A stretch of DNA of 39,493 bases from a virus: IMG/VR virus record IMGVR_UViG_3300021440_000063, positions 1 through 39,493 of that record. One strand, written 5' to 3'. A model generated the notes under the pieces. The model was not told the DNA's origin. It saw only the letters and a list, made by a program, of their open reading frames with translations, and searched no databases. Position 1 is the stretch's first letter. Each line of letters opens with the position of its first letter. Position numbers and translations under genes: made by a program. This document shows positions 31,436 through 37,455 of this stretch, piece by piece.

Positions 31436-31834
31436 ATGGCAGTCGTCCGCGTCTTCGTGCTGTCGCATGAGCAGGCCCGCAAGGGCGCTGCCGAGTTCAT
31501 GCGCGCCGCGCCTGATGGCTTGGTGGTGACGGTCAGCGAGCCGACCCGTACCAGCGCCATCAATGCCGCCCTGCACGCGAAGCTGGGCGAGATCGCCCGC
31601 ACCCGCGAGTGGGCCGGCCGGCGCTGGGATGCCGAGACGTGGAAGCGCCTGTTGACCGCCGCATGGGGCCGCGCCACCGGCGAGCCGCTGCACATGCTGC
31701 CCGCGCTGGACGGCGCCGGCGTCGACATCGTGTGGCGCAAGACATCGGCCATGACGCAGCGCGAGATGCGCGAGCTGCTGGCCTTCATCGAAGCATGGGA
31801 GGCCGAGACGGCGCCCGAGGACGAGCAAGCATGA
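31436..31834 (+). CDS. NinB-like recombination protein
   Basis: This 132-residue protein contains VTVSEPTRTSAINAALHAKLGEIARTREWAGRRWDAETWKRLLTAAW and MTQREMRELLAFIEAWEAE. These are typical of NinB (lambda Orf), which helps load RecA-like or annealing proteins on SSB-coated DNA. It starts 1 nt after the exonuclease stop and ends overlapping the next start. Confidence 0.82.
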   Translation: MAVVRVFVLSHEQARKGAAEFMRAAPDGLVVTVSEPTRTSAINAALHAKLGEIARTREWAGRRWDAETWKRLLTAAWGRATGEPLHMLPALDGAGVDIVWRKTSAMTQREMRELLAFIEAWEAETAPEDEQA

Positions 31835-32043
31835 ACACCGCCACTGACCCCAACAAGCCCGCCGCCACGCTCGAAGCCGATCCGATGACACAGCCCGACG
31901 CCCTGCACACCGCGCTGGCCGCGCTGCGCGAGCTGCACAGCGTGTGCGTCCTGATGGACCACCCCGACCAGATGAAGCGCCCGACCGAGGACGAGTACCA
32001 GGCCGCGATGGCTGGCGCTGTCCGGGTGCTGGGCCGGCACTGA
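31831..32043 (+). CDS. Small protein, unknown
   Basis: This 70-residue protein starts with an ATGA overlap to the NinB-like stop. It has a Thr/Pro-rich start, then a helical DALHTALAALRELHSVCVLMDH segment. No family recognised. Confidence 0.5.
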   Translation: MNTATDPNKPAATLEADPMTQPDALHTALAALRELHSVCVLMDHPDQMKRPTEDEYQAAMAGAVRVLGRH

Positions 32044-32074
32044 ACCCCTTCCCCACCACGCCAGAAAGGCACCC

Positions 32075-32848
32075 ATGCTGTTCAACCTCCCCACCAACAC
32101 CGAATGCGAGCTGACCACCTTCGTCGGCCGCACGCAGAAGAGCGGCCCCGACGACGTGCCGGCCGTCACCTTCCGCCTCAAGCTCTCCGGCGTCAGTAAT
32201 GCCCTGCTGGACCTGTTCAGCAAGACCATCCGCCACACGATCTACAAGGCTGTCGAGGGCCAGGAGCAGCTGCCCGGCGTGGAAGACACGACGCCGTTGC
32301 TGCAGTCGAAGGACCTGGTGCACTGGGCGCCCGAGACGTGCCTCGAAGGCTGGCAGGTGTTCGTCGCCCGTGGCATCAGCGACGGCGGCGCGCTGCAGAT
32401 GGGCACCTGCAAGATCGACAACTTCCGCTTCGATTTCTTCGAGGGCGGCCGCATGGACGTCGACTTCCGCGTCAGCACCGCCGACGTCGATGAAGAAGGC
32501 GCCGGCATGCTGTGGGGCCGCCAGAAGCGCAAGGTGTTCGTGATGATCAACGCGCCCGAGATGCCCGAGCCGGCCATTGACGGCAGCGTCGAGGCCTTCA
32601 AGCGCGACCACCCCGAGGCCGGCGAAGAGCCTGACGCGGGCGGCCTGTTCGCGGAGCAGCATGCGGGCGACTTCGGCGCGGCCGGCGACGGTGGCGACGG
32701 TGGCGACGGTGGCGACGAAGGCGGCGCCGACAGCGAGGGCGGCGAGACGGACAGCGGTGCGGCTGAGTTCGAGGCGGGCGCCGCTGCGGCCATCGAGAAG
32801 GCCACCGGCGGCCGGCGCGGGCGCAAGACGCGGGCGGTGGTGGAGTGA
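32075..32848 (+). CDS. Recombination-arm protein with acidic Gly-Asp tail, unknown
   Basis: This 257-residue protein has residues 1-160 that form a beta-rich domain (LTTFVGRTQKSGPDDVPAVTFRLKL; GISDGGALQMGTCKIDNFRFDFFEGGRMDVDFRVS). Residues ~200-225 are a GDGGDGGDGGDEGG tract, then an Ala/Glu region and a basic end. Beta domain plus acidic tail, next to RecT/exonuclease/NinB, is reminiscent of phage single-strand DNA-binding proteins. I cannot prove this from sequence, and the tail is not terminal. Confidence 0.55.
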   Translation: MLFNLPTNTECELTTFVGRTQKSGPDDVPAVTFRLKLSGVSNALLDLFSKTIRHTIYKAVEGQEQLPGVEDTTPLLQSKDLVHWAPETCLEGWQVFVARGISDGGALQMGTCKIDNFRFDFFEGGRMDVDFRVSTADVDEEGAGMLWGRQKRKVFVMINAPEMPEPAIDGSVEAFKRDHPEAGEEPDAGGLFAEQHAGDFGAAGDGGDGGDGGDEGGADSEGGETDSGAAEFEAGAAAAIEKATGGRRGRKTRAVVE

Positions 32849-33759
32849 TCGCCGTCGACCTGTTCGCAGGCGCTGGCGGCTTCAGCACCGGCGCCACCAT
32901 GGCTGGCTGCACAGTGGCATGGGCCGCAAACCACTGGCCCACCGCCGTGGAGTGGCACACCGCCAACCACCCCGGCACGGTGCACGCCTGCCAGGACCTG
33001 CAGCAGGCCGACTTCCGAGACGCCCCGGCGCACGATCTGCTGCTGGCCAGCCCGGCATGCCAGGGCCACAGCCACGCCCGCGGCGCCGAGCGCCCGCACC
33101 ACGACGCCCAGCGAGCTACCGCCTGGGCCGTGGTGACCTGCGCCGAGGTGCACCGCCCACCCATGGTGGTGGTCGAGAACGTGCCCGAGTTCGCCCGCTG
33201 GGCGCTGTGGCCGGCTTGGTGCGCGGCGATGAACGCCCTTGGCTATGCCCTGCAGCCGATGGTGCTGGACCTCGCCGACCACGGCGTGCCGCAGCACCGG
33301 CGCCGGCTGTTCGTGGTGGCCACGCGCAGCCGCTGCCCGGTGGAGCTGAAGCTGCCGCAGCGCCAGCACCGGCCGGCCGCCGACTGCATCGACTTCAGCG
33401 CCGGTAGCTGGTCACCCATCCACCGGCCGGGCCGCAGCACCCGCACCCTAGCGCGCATCGACGCTGGCCGCCGTGCGCTGGGTGATCGGTTCCTGGCGCC
33501 CTACTACGGCAGTGGCAGCGGCGAGACAGGCCGCAGCCTGCAGCGCCCCATCGGCACGCTGACGACCCGGGCACGCTGGGCGCTGATCGACGGCGACCGC
33601 ATGCGCATGGTGCAGGCCACCGAGGGCCGGGCACTGATGGGCTTCCCGGAGGGTTACCGCCTTCCCGCCAACGAAGCGACCGCCTGGCACCTGATCGGCA
33701 ACTCCGTGGGGCCGGTGCAGGTTGCCGACGTCATCAATGCACTGAGGGCTGCCGCATGA
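32845..33759 (+). CDS. DNA C5-cytosine methyltransferase
   Basis: This 304-residue protein has motif I DLFAGAGGFSTG (residues 5-16) and motif IV ASPACQGHS with catalytic Cys72 (PACQ instead of the usual PPCQ). Motif VI is VVVENV (111-113), VIII is QHRRRLFVVA (150-159) and X is IGNSVGPVQVADV near the end. The target-recognition region is short. No cognate restriction gene is nearby, so it is probably an orphan enzyme protecting phage DNA from host restriction. GTG start overlaps the preceding stop. Confidence 0.9.
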   Translation: MIAVDLFAGAGGFSTGATMAGCTVAWAANHWPTAVEWHTANHPGTVHACQDLQQADFRDAPAHDLLLASPACQGHSHARGAERPHHDAQRATAWAVVTCAEVHRPPMVVVENVPEFARWALWPAWCAAMNALGYALQPMVLDLADHGVPQHRRRLFVVATRSRCPVELKLPQRQHRPAADCIDFSAGSWSPIHRPGRSTRTLARIDAGRRALGDRFLAPYYGSGSGETGRSLQRPIGTLTTRARWALIDGDRMRMVQATEGRALMGFPEGYRLPANEATAWHLIGNSVGPVQVADVINALRAAA

Positions 33760-34088
33760 CCCAGCTCGCCCTGCCCCTGCAGCCCCGGCGTACACCCGCG
33801 CGTCAGCTGCCCGCCATCGAGCGCCTGCGCGCCGTGCTGACGCGCCAGGGCATCGACTGGCGGTATCGGGCGACGCGCAACAGCATCCTGTTCCGCCCCA
33901 TGTTCGGCCCGCACTTCGGCTGGCAGTTGATGTGCGGCCGGTACTGCTGCCAGGGCGCCGAGCTGGCATTCGAGCGCACCGACTACCGCGAGCTGGAGCC
34001 GGCGGCCGACCGGGAAGACCGCGAGGCCCGGCTGGCATTCCTGGCTGCGCGCCGCGCCCAGATCCACGAACTGTGGGGCTCGCCTTGA
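33756..34088 (+). CDS. Small basic protein, unknown
   Basis: This 110-residue protein starts with an ATGA overlap to the methyltransferase. It is Arg-rich, with a central FGPHFGWQLMCGRYCCQGAELAFERTDYREL (three Cys). It could bind zinc or nucleic acid, but I do not recognise it. Confidence 0.5.
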   Translation: MTQLALPLQPRRTPARQLPAIERLRAVLTRQGIDWRYRATRNSILFRPMFGPHFGWQLMCGRYCCQGAELAFERTDYRELEPAADREDREARLAFLAARRAQIHELWGSP

Positions 34089-34687
34089 GCCGCCGCATCG
34101 CCAGGCCTGTTAAGCCAGAACCCGTACCCATCGTCTGGACGCGGGCCGATCCGGCTGCGCTCGCCAGCTTCGATCCCCGCACCAAGGTGTGCTCGATGAA
34201 CTGCGGACCGAGCGCCACCGACCCACGCACCGCCGCCGAGCGAAAGCTGCTCTGCGATGAGTGCTACCTCTCTTCTAACCCGCCGGTCAGCCCGGCATCA
34301 CCCAAGGAGCAACCCTTGAAGCTCGACACCCTCCCGGCCATCGGCCAGCCCCTCGATGCCGGCCTGTTCGCCGGCCTCACCACCAAGCCCGACGGCACCC
34401 ACTGCGCCGTGGTGCTGCTGGCCGACAAGCCCGCCGAGGCCGTGACCTGGCAGCAGGCCATGGCCTGGGCCAAGAAGCTGGACGCCGAGCTGCCAGCCCG
34501 CCCCGTCTCGGCGCTGCTGTTCGCCAACCTCAAAGACCATTTCGAGCCTGCGTGGCACTGGACCTGCGAGTCCTATGACAGCTCGTATGCCTGGTTCCAG
34601 TACTCCTACGGCGGCTACCAGAACAACATCGACAAGAGCTATGCCGGCTGCGCCCGAGCCGTCCGCTTGATTCAGCTCACCGCTTGA
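34085..34687 (+). CDS. Open frame joining a Cys-rich small protein to DGR target 1
   Basis: From a TTG overlapping the previous stop, the frame stays open for 200 residues. Residues ~18-62 (VWTRADP..LASFDPRTKVCSMNCG...AAERKLLCDECYL) resemble a short zinc-knuckle protein found alone in related phages. After a Pro-rich stretch it runs in frame into the DGR target domain. No stop codon separates the two, so it may be made as a fusion, as the separate target from TTG 34316 (see that entry), or both. Confidence 0.5.
   Translation: MSRRIARPVKPEPVPIVWTRADPAALASFDPRTKVCSMNCGPSATDPRTAAERKLLCDECYLSSNPPVSPASPKEQPLKLDTLPAIGQPLDAGLFAGLTTKPDGTHCAVVLLADKPAEAVTWQQAMAWAKKLDAELPARPVSALLFANLKDHFEPAWHWTCESYDSSYAWFQYSYGGYQNNIDKSYAGCARAVRLIQLTA
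34316..34687 (+). CDS. DGR target protein 1 (small C-type-lectin-fold, VR1)
   Basis: Started at TTG 34316 with AAGGAG 7 nt upstream, this is 123 residues: LDTLPAIGQPLDAGLFAGLTT, VVLLADKPAEAVTWQQAMAWA, LFANLKDHFEPAWHWTCE, then the variable segment SSYAWFQYSYGGYQNNID and KSYAGCARAVR. This is the DUF1566-type C-type-lectin scaffold used by DGR targets, in which TR-copied codons sit on the ligand-binding face. VR1 lies at 34577-34666. It is not fused to a tail fibre, so the binding partner and location (virion, cell surface, or cytoplasm) are unknown; no signal peptide is visible. Confidence 0.82.
   Translation: MKLDTLPAIGQPLDAGLFAGLTTKPDGTHCAVVLLADKPAEAVTWQQAMAWAKKLDAELPARPVSALLFANLKDHFEPAWHWTCESYDSSYAWFQYSYGGYQNNIDKSYAGCARAVRLIQLTA
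34577..34666 (+). repeat. DGR variable repeat VR1
   Basis: Aligned codon by codon to the TR at 35743, VR1 differs at 9 positions in its first 24 codons, all at template A (A to T or G). The only other change is CGC to TGC at 34649, shared with VR2. GAC AAG AGC TAT GCC and GCC CGA GCC GTC CGC are identical. Confidence 0.9.
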
Positions 34688-34701
34688 TCCTTCAATCCTT
34701 T
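34679..34701 (+). repeat. Conserved segment after VR1
   Basis: CCGCTTGATCCTTCAATCCTTT follows VR1. A near-identical copy (one mismatch, A/G) follows VR2 at 35172-35194. It could be part of the retrohoming site or a trace of target-gene duplication. Confidence 0.6.
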
Positions 34702-34723
34702 CAACCCGACGGAGCACCGACCT

Positions 34724-35179
34724 GTGACCACCATCACCCTTGAATCCATCAAGACCGAGCACGAAAAGCTGGGCGCGATGATCGCCGCCCTGGAGGCCGC
34801 CGCGCCGAGGCTGCTGATCCTGCGAGAGGCGCAGATCGAGCTGCGCCAGGGCGAGCGCTACGCCGGCCTGGTGCTGGGCCCCGATGGCCTGGCCGCCCAC
34901 CACCTGATCCTGCTGCCCGGCGAGGCCGAAGACGTCGCCTGGGCCGACGCCAAAGCCTGGGCCGAGAAGGCCGGCGGCGAGCTGCCGACCCGCCAGGAAC
35001 AGGCGCTGCTGTACGCCAACCTCAAGAGCGAATTCCAGCCACGGTGGTACTGGTCCAGCCAGGCGCATGAGTCAGACAGCTCGTATGCCTGGTGCCAGGG
35101 CTCCGACAGCGGCTGCCAGGGCGACAACGACAAGAGCTATGCCGGCTGCGCCCGAGCCGTCCGCAGATTCGCCGCTTGA
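34724..35179 (+). CDS. DGR target protein 2 (small C-type-lectin-fold, VR2)
   Basis: This 151-residue protein starts at GTG 34724 (GGAG upstream). Residues 1-30 are a coiled-coil-like helix (SIKTEHEKLGAMIAALEAAA). Then comes the same scaffold as target 1: GERYAGLVLGPDG..HHLILLPGE...VAWADAKAWAEKAGGELPTRQEQALLYANLKSEFQPRWYWSS. The variable part SSYAWCQGSDSGCQGDND and KSYAGCARAVRRF close it. The two targets are paralogues diversified from one TR. VR2 currently encodes several Gly, Asp and Cys where VR1 has aromatic residues, so they should recognise different ligands. No export signal is seen. Confidence 0.85.
   Translation: MTTITLESIKTEHEKLGAMIAALEAAAPRLLILREAQIELRQGERYAGLVLGPDGLAAHHLILLPGEAEDVAWADAKAWAEKAGGELPTRQEQALLYANLKSEFQPRWYWSSQAHESDSSYAWCQGSDSGCQGDNDKSYAGCARAVRRFAA
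35075..35167 (+). repeat. DGR variable repeat VR2
   Basis: Compared with the TR, VR2 has 12 substitutions in the core, all at template A (to G or T), plus the shared CGC to TGC. Identity with TR continues through GTCCGCAGAT, slightly longer than for VR1. Confidence 0.92.
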
Positions 35180-35194
35180 TCCTTCGATCCTTTT
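35172..35194 (+). repeat. Conserved segment after VR2
   Basis: CCGCTTGATCCTTCGATCCTTT, the partner of the copy at 34679-34701. It covers the target 2 stop codon. Confidence 0.6.
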
Positions 35195-35207
35195 GACTTG
35201 AGCCACC

Positions 35208-35573
35208 ATGGCCCTGCACACCGACCTTCCGATCTACCGCACCGGCGTCCAGCTGCTTGCACTGGCCGTCAAGGTGCAAGAGCAGATGCCGCGCGGCGTC
35301 AAACGCTCGCTGGGTGACAAGATCAGCCAGCACTGCGTCGAGATGCTCGACCTGATGGCGCTGGCCAATGCCACCAAGCACGCCGAGCGTGCCGCCAACA
35401 TAGCCGAGCTGATGAAGCATCTGCGCGCAGCCACCGTGCTGCTGCGGGTGAGCCACGACAGCCGCTACGTGTCGCACAAGCTCTGGGCTGACTCGGTGGC
35501 GCTGCTCGACAGCATCGGCAAGCAGGGCGGCGGCTGGATCAAGTCCGCCACGAACAGGGCGCCTGCAGCATGA
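35208..35573 (+). CDS. avd: DGR accessory variability determinant (Avd)
   Basis: This 121-residue four-helix-bundle protein has the opening ALHTDLPIYRTGVQLLALAVKVQEQMPR, then LGDKISQHCVEMLDLMALANATKH, a helix ending ATVLLRVSHDSRYVSHK, and the C-terminal SIGKQGGGWIKS. Each piece matches Avd proteins that bind the reverse transcriptase and TR RNA in DGRs such as that of BPP-1. It lies between the targets and the TR, the usual order. The stop overlaps the next in-frame ATG. Confidence 0.9.
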   Translation: MALHTDLPIYRTGVQLLALAVKVQEQMPRGVKRSLGDKISQHCVEMLDLMALANATKHAERAANIAELMKHLRAATVLLRVSHDSRYVSHKLWADSVALLDSIGKQGGGWIKSATNRAPAA

Positions 35574-35742
35574 CGGTCAAGGCCCTCATGTCCGTGCGCA
35601 ATTTGAATCTGGTCGCGCCGCTGGCCCACGAGGCCACCGCCATGCGCACCACGGAGACCGCTGCCGCTGCGCAGGCCCGGTCCGGCGCAGTTGCCCCGCT
35701 GATCGGCTACGGCCTTCGGCAGGGTGACGTAGATAGCGCGAC

Positions 35743-35832
35743 AACAGCTCGTATGCCTGGAACCAGAACTCCAACAACGGCAACCAGAACAACAACGACA
35801 AGAGCTATGCCGGCCGCGCCCGAGCCGTCCGC
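35743..35832 (+). repeat. DGR template repeat (TR)
   Basis: This is an adenine-rich copy of the VRs: nine AAC codons stand where the VRs carry varied codons, between invariant AGC TCG TAT GCC TGG and GAC AAG AGC TAT GCC GGC. It lies 169 nt after avd and just before (partly over) the reverse transcriptase frame, as in other DGRs. Its 3' part, GCGCCCGAGCCGTCCGC, is GC-rich, like the IMH region of known systems. Confidence 0.92.
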
Positions 35833-36112
35833 AGATACAGACCTGTTCGAGAAGCTGGTGGCCGCCTTCGTCGACTGCCGGCGCCACAAGCGCAACAGCG
35901 CCAGCACCGTCGCGTTCGAGGCCCGCCTGGAACGCAACCTGTGCGAGTTGCATGACGAGCTGATCGGCGGCCACTACCAGCCCGGCCGCTCGATCTGCTT
36001 TGTCGTCACCCGGCCCAAGCCACGCGAGGTTTGGGCGGCTGACTTCCGCGACCGCATCGTGCACCACCTGCTGTACAACCACATCGCGCCGCGGTTTCAT
36101 GCCGGCTTCACC
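35807..36112 (+). pseudogene. DGR reverse transcriptase, truncated after its N-terminal part
   Basis: The frame encodes DLFEKLVAAFVDCRRHKRNSASTVAFEARLERNLCELHDELIGGHYQPG, then FRDRIVHHLLYNHIAPRF. This is the N-terminal 'fingers' part of DGR reverse transcriptases. After HAGF the match ends at about 36110 and the sequence becomes the reverse complement of an integrase gene; the frame stops at 36268. Motifs with the catalytic aspartates (YxDD) and the thumb are absent. ATG 35807, inside the TR, is the nearest start; an ATG at 35570 is in the same frame. The product cannot synthesise cDNA. Confidence 0.85.
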
Positions 36113-36399
36113 TCCACCACCCTGGCCTGCTTGGCCTGCGCCGGGCTCTCGCCGCGGTCGACCATCGCGCGCAGCTCCTCATGCCTGTCCCGCGCCGCCT
36201 TCAGGCCGAGCGCTGGGTATCTGCCCAGCGTGACTTTCTCGCGCTTGCCGGCCAGGTGGTATTTGTAGCGCCAGACCTTTGAGCCGCCCGGCAGTATCTC
36301 CACCAGCAGGCCGCCGCCATCGGTCAACGAATACGCTTTCGCCTGGGGCTTGGCGTTGTCGATGGCGATGGGTTTGAGCGAGTAATTGACGTGACGCAT
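36097..36399 (-). pseudogene. Tyrosine integrase, N-terminal fragment (DUF4102/P4 type)
   Basis: About 100 residues from ATG 36399 (or 36411): LKPIAIDNAKPQAKAYSLTDGGGLLVEILPGGSKVWRYKYHLAGKREKVTLGRYPALGLKAARD. This is the arm-binding DUF4102 domain of P4-type integrases. The protein ends at a stop at 36097, on the reverse transcriptase junction. The core-binding and catalytic domains (R..H-R-Y, ~300 residues) are missing, so no recombinase activity is possible. It is read leftward, downstream of the late terminator. Confidence 0.85.
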
Positions 36400-36403
36400 G
36401 CCA

Positions 36404-36451
36404 GGGGCCATGAAGTGACCATGGCCCCATTATGGCCCCGCGCATGGCCCC
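36404..36451. repeat. ATGGCCCC repeat cluster, left group
   Basis: ATGGCCCC occurs at 36421, 36432 and 36444, and inverted at 36404-36411 over the integrase start. With the right group this is six copies in about 260 bp. The location next to int suggests integrase arm sites or an attachment region. Confidence 0.7.
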
Positions 36452-36494
36452 GTTTTCGTCGGATGCAACGCAACACGATCAGACAGCAGACAAC

Positions 36495-36527
36495 AAAAAG
36501 CCCCGTTCCTTCATAGGTAACGGGGCC
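36495..36527 (-). terminator. Intrinsic terminator at the end of the leftward late operon
   Basis: Read leftward, an 8-bp stem (GCCCCGTT/AACGGGGC) with a 12-nt loop is followed by TTTTTG. It is the last element of the leftward transcript that passes the fibre and membrane protein genes. A second hairpin, GCCGGG-AGATA-CCCGGC, lies just upstream at 36539-36555. Confidence 0.88.
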
Positions 36528-36555
36528 TTGAATCAGACGCCGGGAGATACCCGGC

Positions 36556-36663
36556 TAGCCTGTCACATGTGGTCGATCATCATATAAATATCGGCTGGAA
36601 ATATAGTATTTACGCGGGGTGTTGACATTCAGCTTCGACCCATGGCCCCATTCATGGCCCCGA
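36556..36663. other. AT-rich intergenic segment with right group of ATGGCCCC repeats (attP candidate)
   Basis: Bases 36560-36615 are markedly AT-rich (atcatataaatatcgg, aatatagtattta) in an otherwise GC-rich genome. CACATGTG lies at their edge. ATGGCCCC repeats follow at 36642 and 36654, plus a TTGACA at 36622. No ORF is supported. AT-rich spacer between repeat groups near int fits a phage attachment site, but no core identity with a host gene could be tested. Confidence 0.45.
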
Positions 36664-36666
36664 TTT

Positions 36667-36885
36667 CTACCGCCGAGTCTGCAACCGTTCTGCCGCCTCC
36701 ACCAGCGCCGCAGCCAGTTCCAGCAGCGCACGCGCGCTCAGCGCGGCCTGGGCGGTGTGGCGCGGGTCCCGCAGGCTGAGGTGCGCGATCGACGCGCCGT
36801 CGTCGACGGTGACCGACACCCGGCCGGATTCGCCAGCCAGCTCCCAGCCGCTGGCGTGGGGGACGTGCTCAAGCGGGCGGAGCAT
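36667..36885 (-). CDS. Small protein at the end of the late operon, unknown
   Basis: This protein of about 72 residues reads MLRPLEHVPHASGWELAGESGRVSVTVDDG..IAHLSLRDP, then an Ala/Leu/Glu helix. It overlaps the end of the upstream membrane protein. It occupies the place where an endolysin or spanin might be expected, but it has neither signal nor catalytic residues of such proteins. Confidence 0.5.
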   Translation of the reverse strand: MLRPLEHVPHASGWELAGESGRVSVTVDDGASIAHLSLRDPRHTAQAALSARALLELAAALVEAAERLQTRR

Positions 36886-37102
36886 CACGGCTGGCCTGCT
36901 CGGTCTTGCGCTGGCTGCTGGCGCTGCTGCCGAGCCAGAAGCCGCTGACGTTGCCCAGCACGGTGCCGGTCACCGCGCCGATGACCATGCTCTGCACCTC
37001 CGCGGAGAAGGGGCCTGTCAGCACGCGCCAGGTCACCCAGTACACCAGCGGCATCAGGGTGGCGGTGATCGCAAGGGTGTAGTGCGCGGCCGGTCGGGTC
37101 AC
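36869..37102 (-). CDS. Holin-like small membrane protein
   Basis: This 77-residue protein starts at GTG 37102 overlapping the previous stop. There are two predicted membrane helices (YTLAITATLMPLVYWVTWRVL and MVIGAVTGTVLGNVSGFWLG) and a short charged tail (SSQRKTEQASRD), the layout of a class II holin. It lies after the tail fibre, as T7 gene 17.5 does. Function is inferred from topology and position. Confidence 0.6.
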   Translation of the reverse strand: MTRPAAHYTLAITATLMPLVYWVTWRVLTGPFSAEVQSMVIGAVTGTVLGNVSGFWLGSSASSQRKTEQASRDAPPA

Positions 37103-37455
37103 GAATGCCCCCCGATGATCCAGGCCTTGACGGCAGCCAGGACCGCGCCGGGGCCGCCGAGCGTGTACAGCGCCACAAGCCCCATGATGAACAGCCCGGC
37201 CTTGCTGAACATCGCGCCGATGGTGCCAAGAAGCCACCCGCCCGCCCGCTGTTTGGCCTGAAGCTGGATCGCTGCGCTGGCCTGCTTCCACAGCTCGGGA
37301 TTGCTGACGGCGCGCATGATCCCCTCCTCGATTGCCACACTGACCTGGGCGCACATGAGCTTGCGCATCGCCTCCAGTTCGTCGTCGTGGCGCGCGATCT
37401 GAGACGCCAGGTAGTCGTCGCGGGTCTCGGCCTGGTGTGGCATGGCGGCACCCAT
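37099..37455 (-). CDS. Membrane-associated protein beside the holin-like gene
   Basis: This 118-residue protein starts at an ATG overlapping the tail fibre stop. The N-terminal half is polar and helical (YLASQIARHDDELEAMRKLMCAQVSVAIEEGIMRA). The C-terminal half has a Gly-rich hydrophobic region (WLLGTIGAMFSKAGLFIMGLVALYTL, then LAAVKAWIIGG). It may be a holin partner or anti-holin; I do not recognise the family. ATG 37443 is an alternative start. Confidence 0.55.
   Translation of the reverse strand: MGAAMPHQAETRDDYLASQIARHDDELEAMRKLMCAQVSVAIEEGIMRAVSNPELWKQASAAIQLQAKQRAGGWLLGTIGAMFSKAGLFIMGLVALYTLGGPGAVLAAVKAWIIGGHS

Noticed and set aside
30010-32238. 742-residue leftward open frame
   Set aside because: It is antisense to YqaJ, NinB-like and neighbouring genes with clear motifs; an artefact of high GC at third positions.
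35570-35806. Extra 79 residues at the N-terminus of the reverse transcriptase
   Set aside because: The frame is open from 35570, but it reads the TR out of its VR frame and gives low-complexity Thr/Arg sequence; it is more likely the TR transcript region than protein.
36539-36555. Second hairpin near the late terminator as an independent terminator
   Set aside because: Perfect 6-bp stem but no T-run on either strand; listed only as part of the terminator region.
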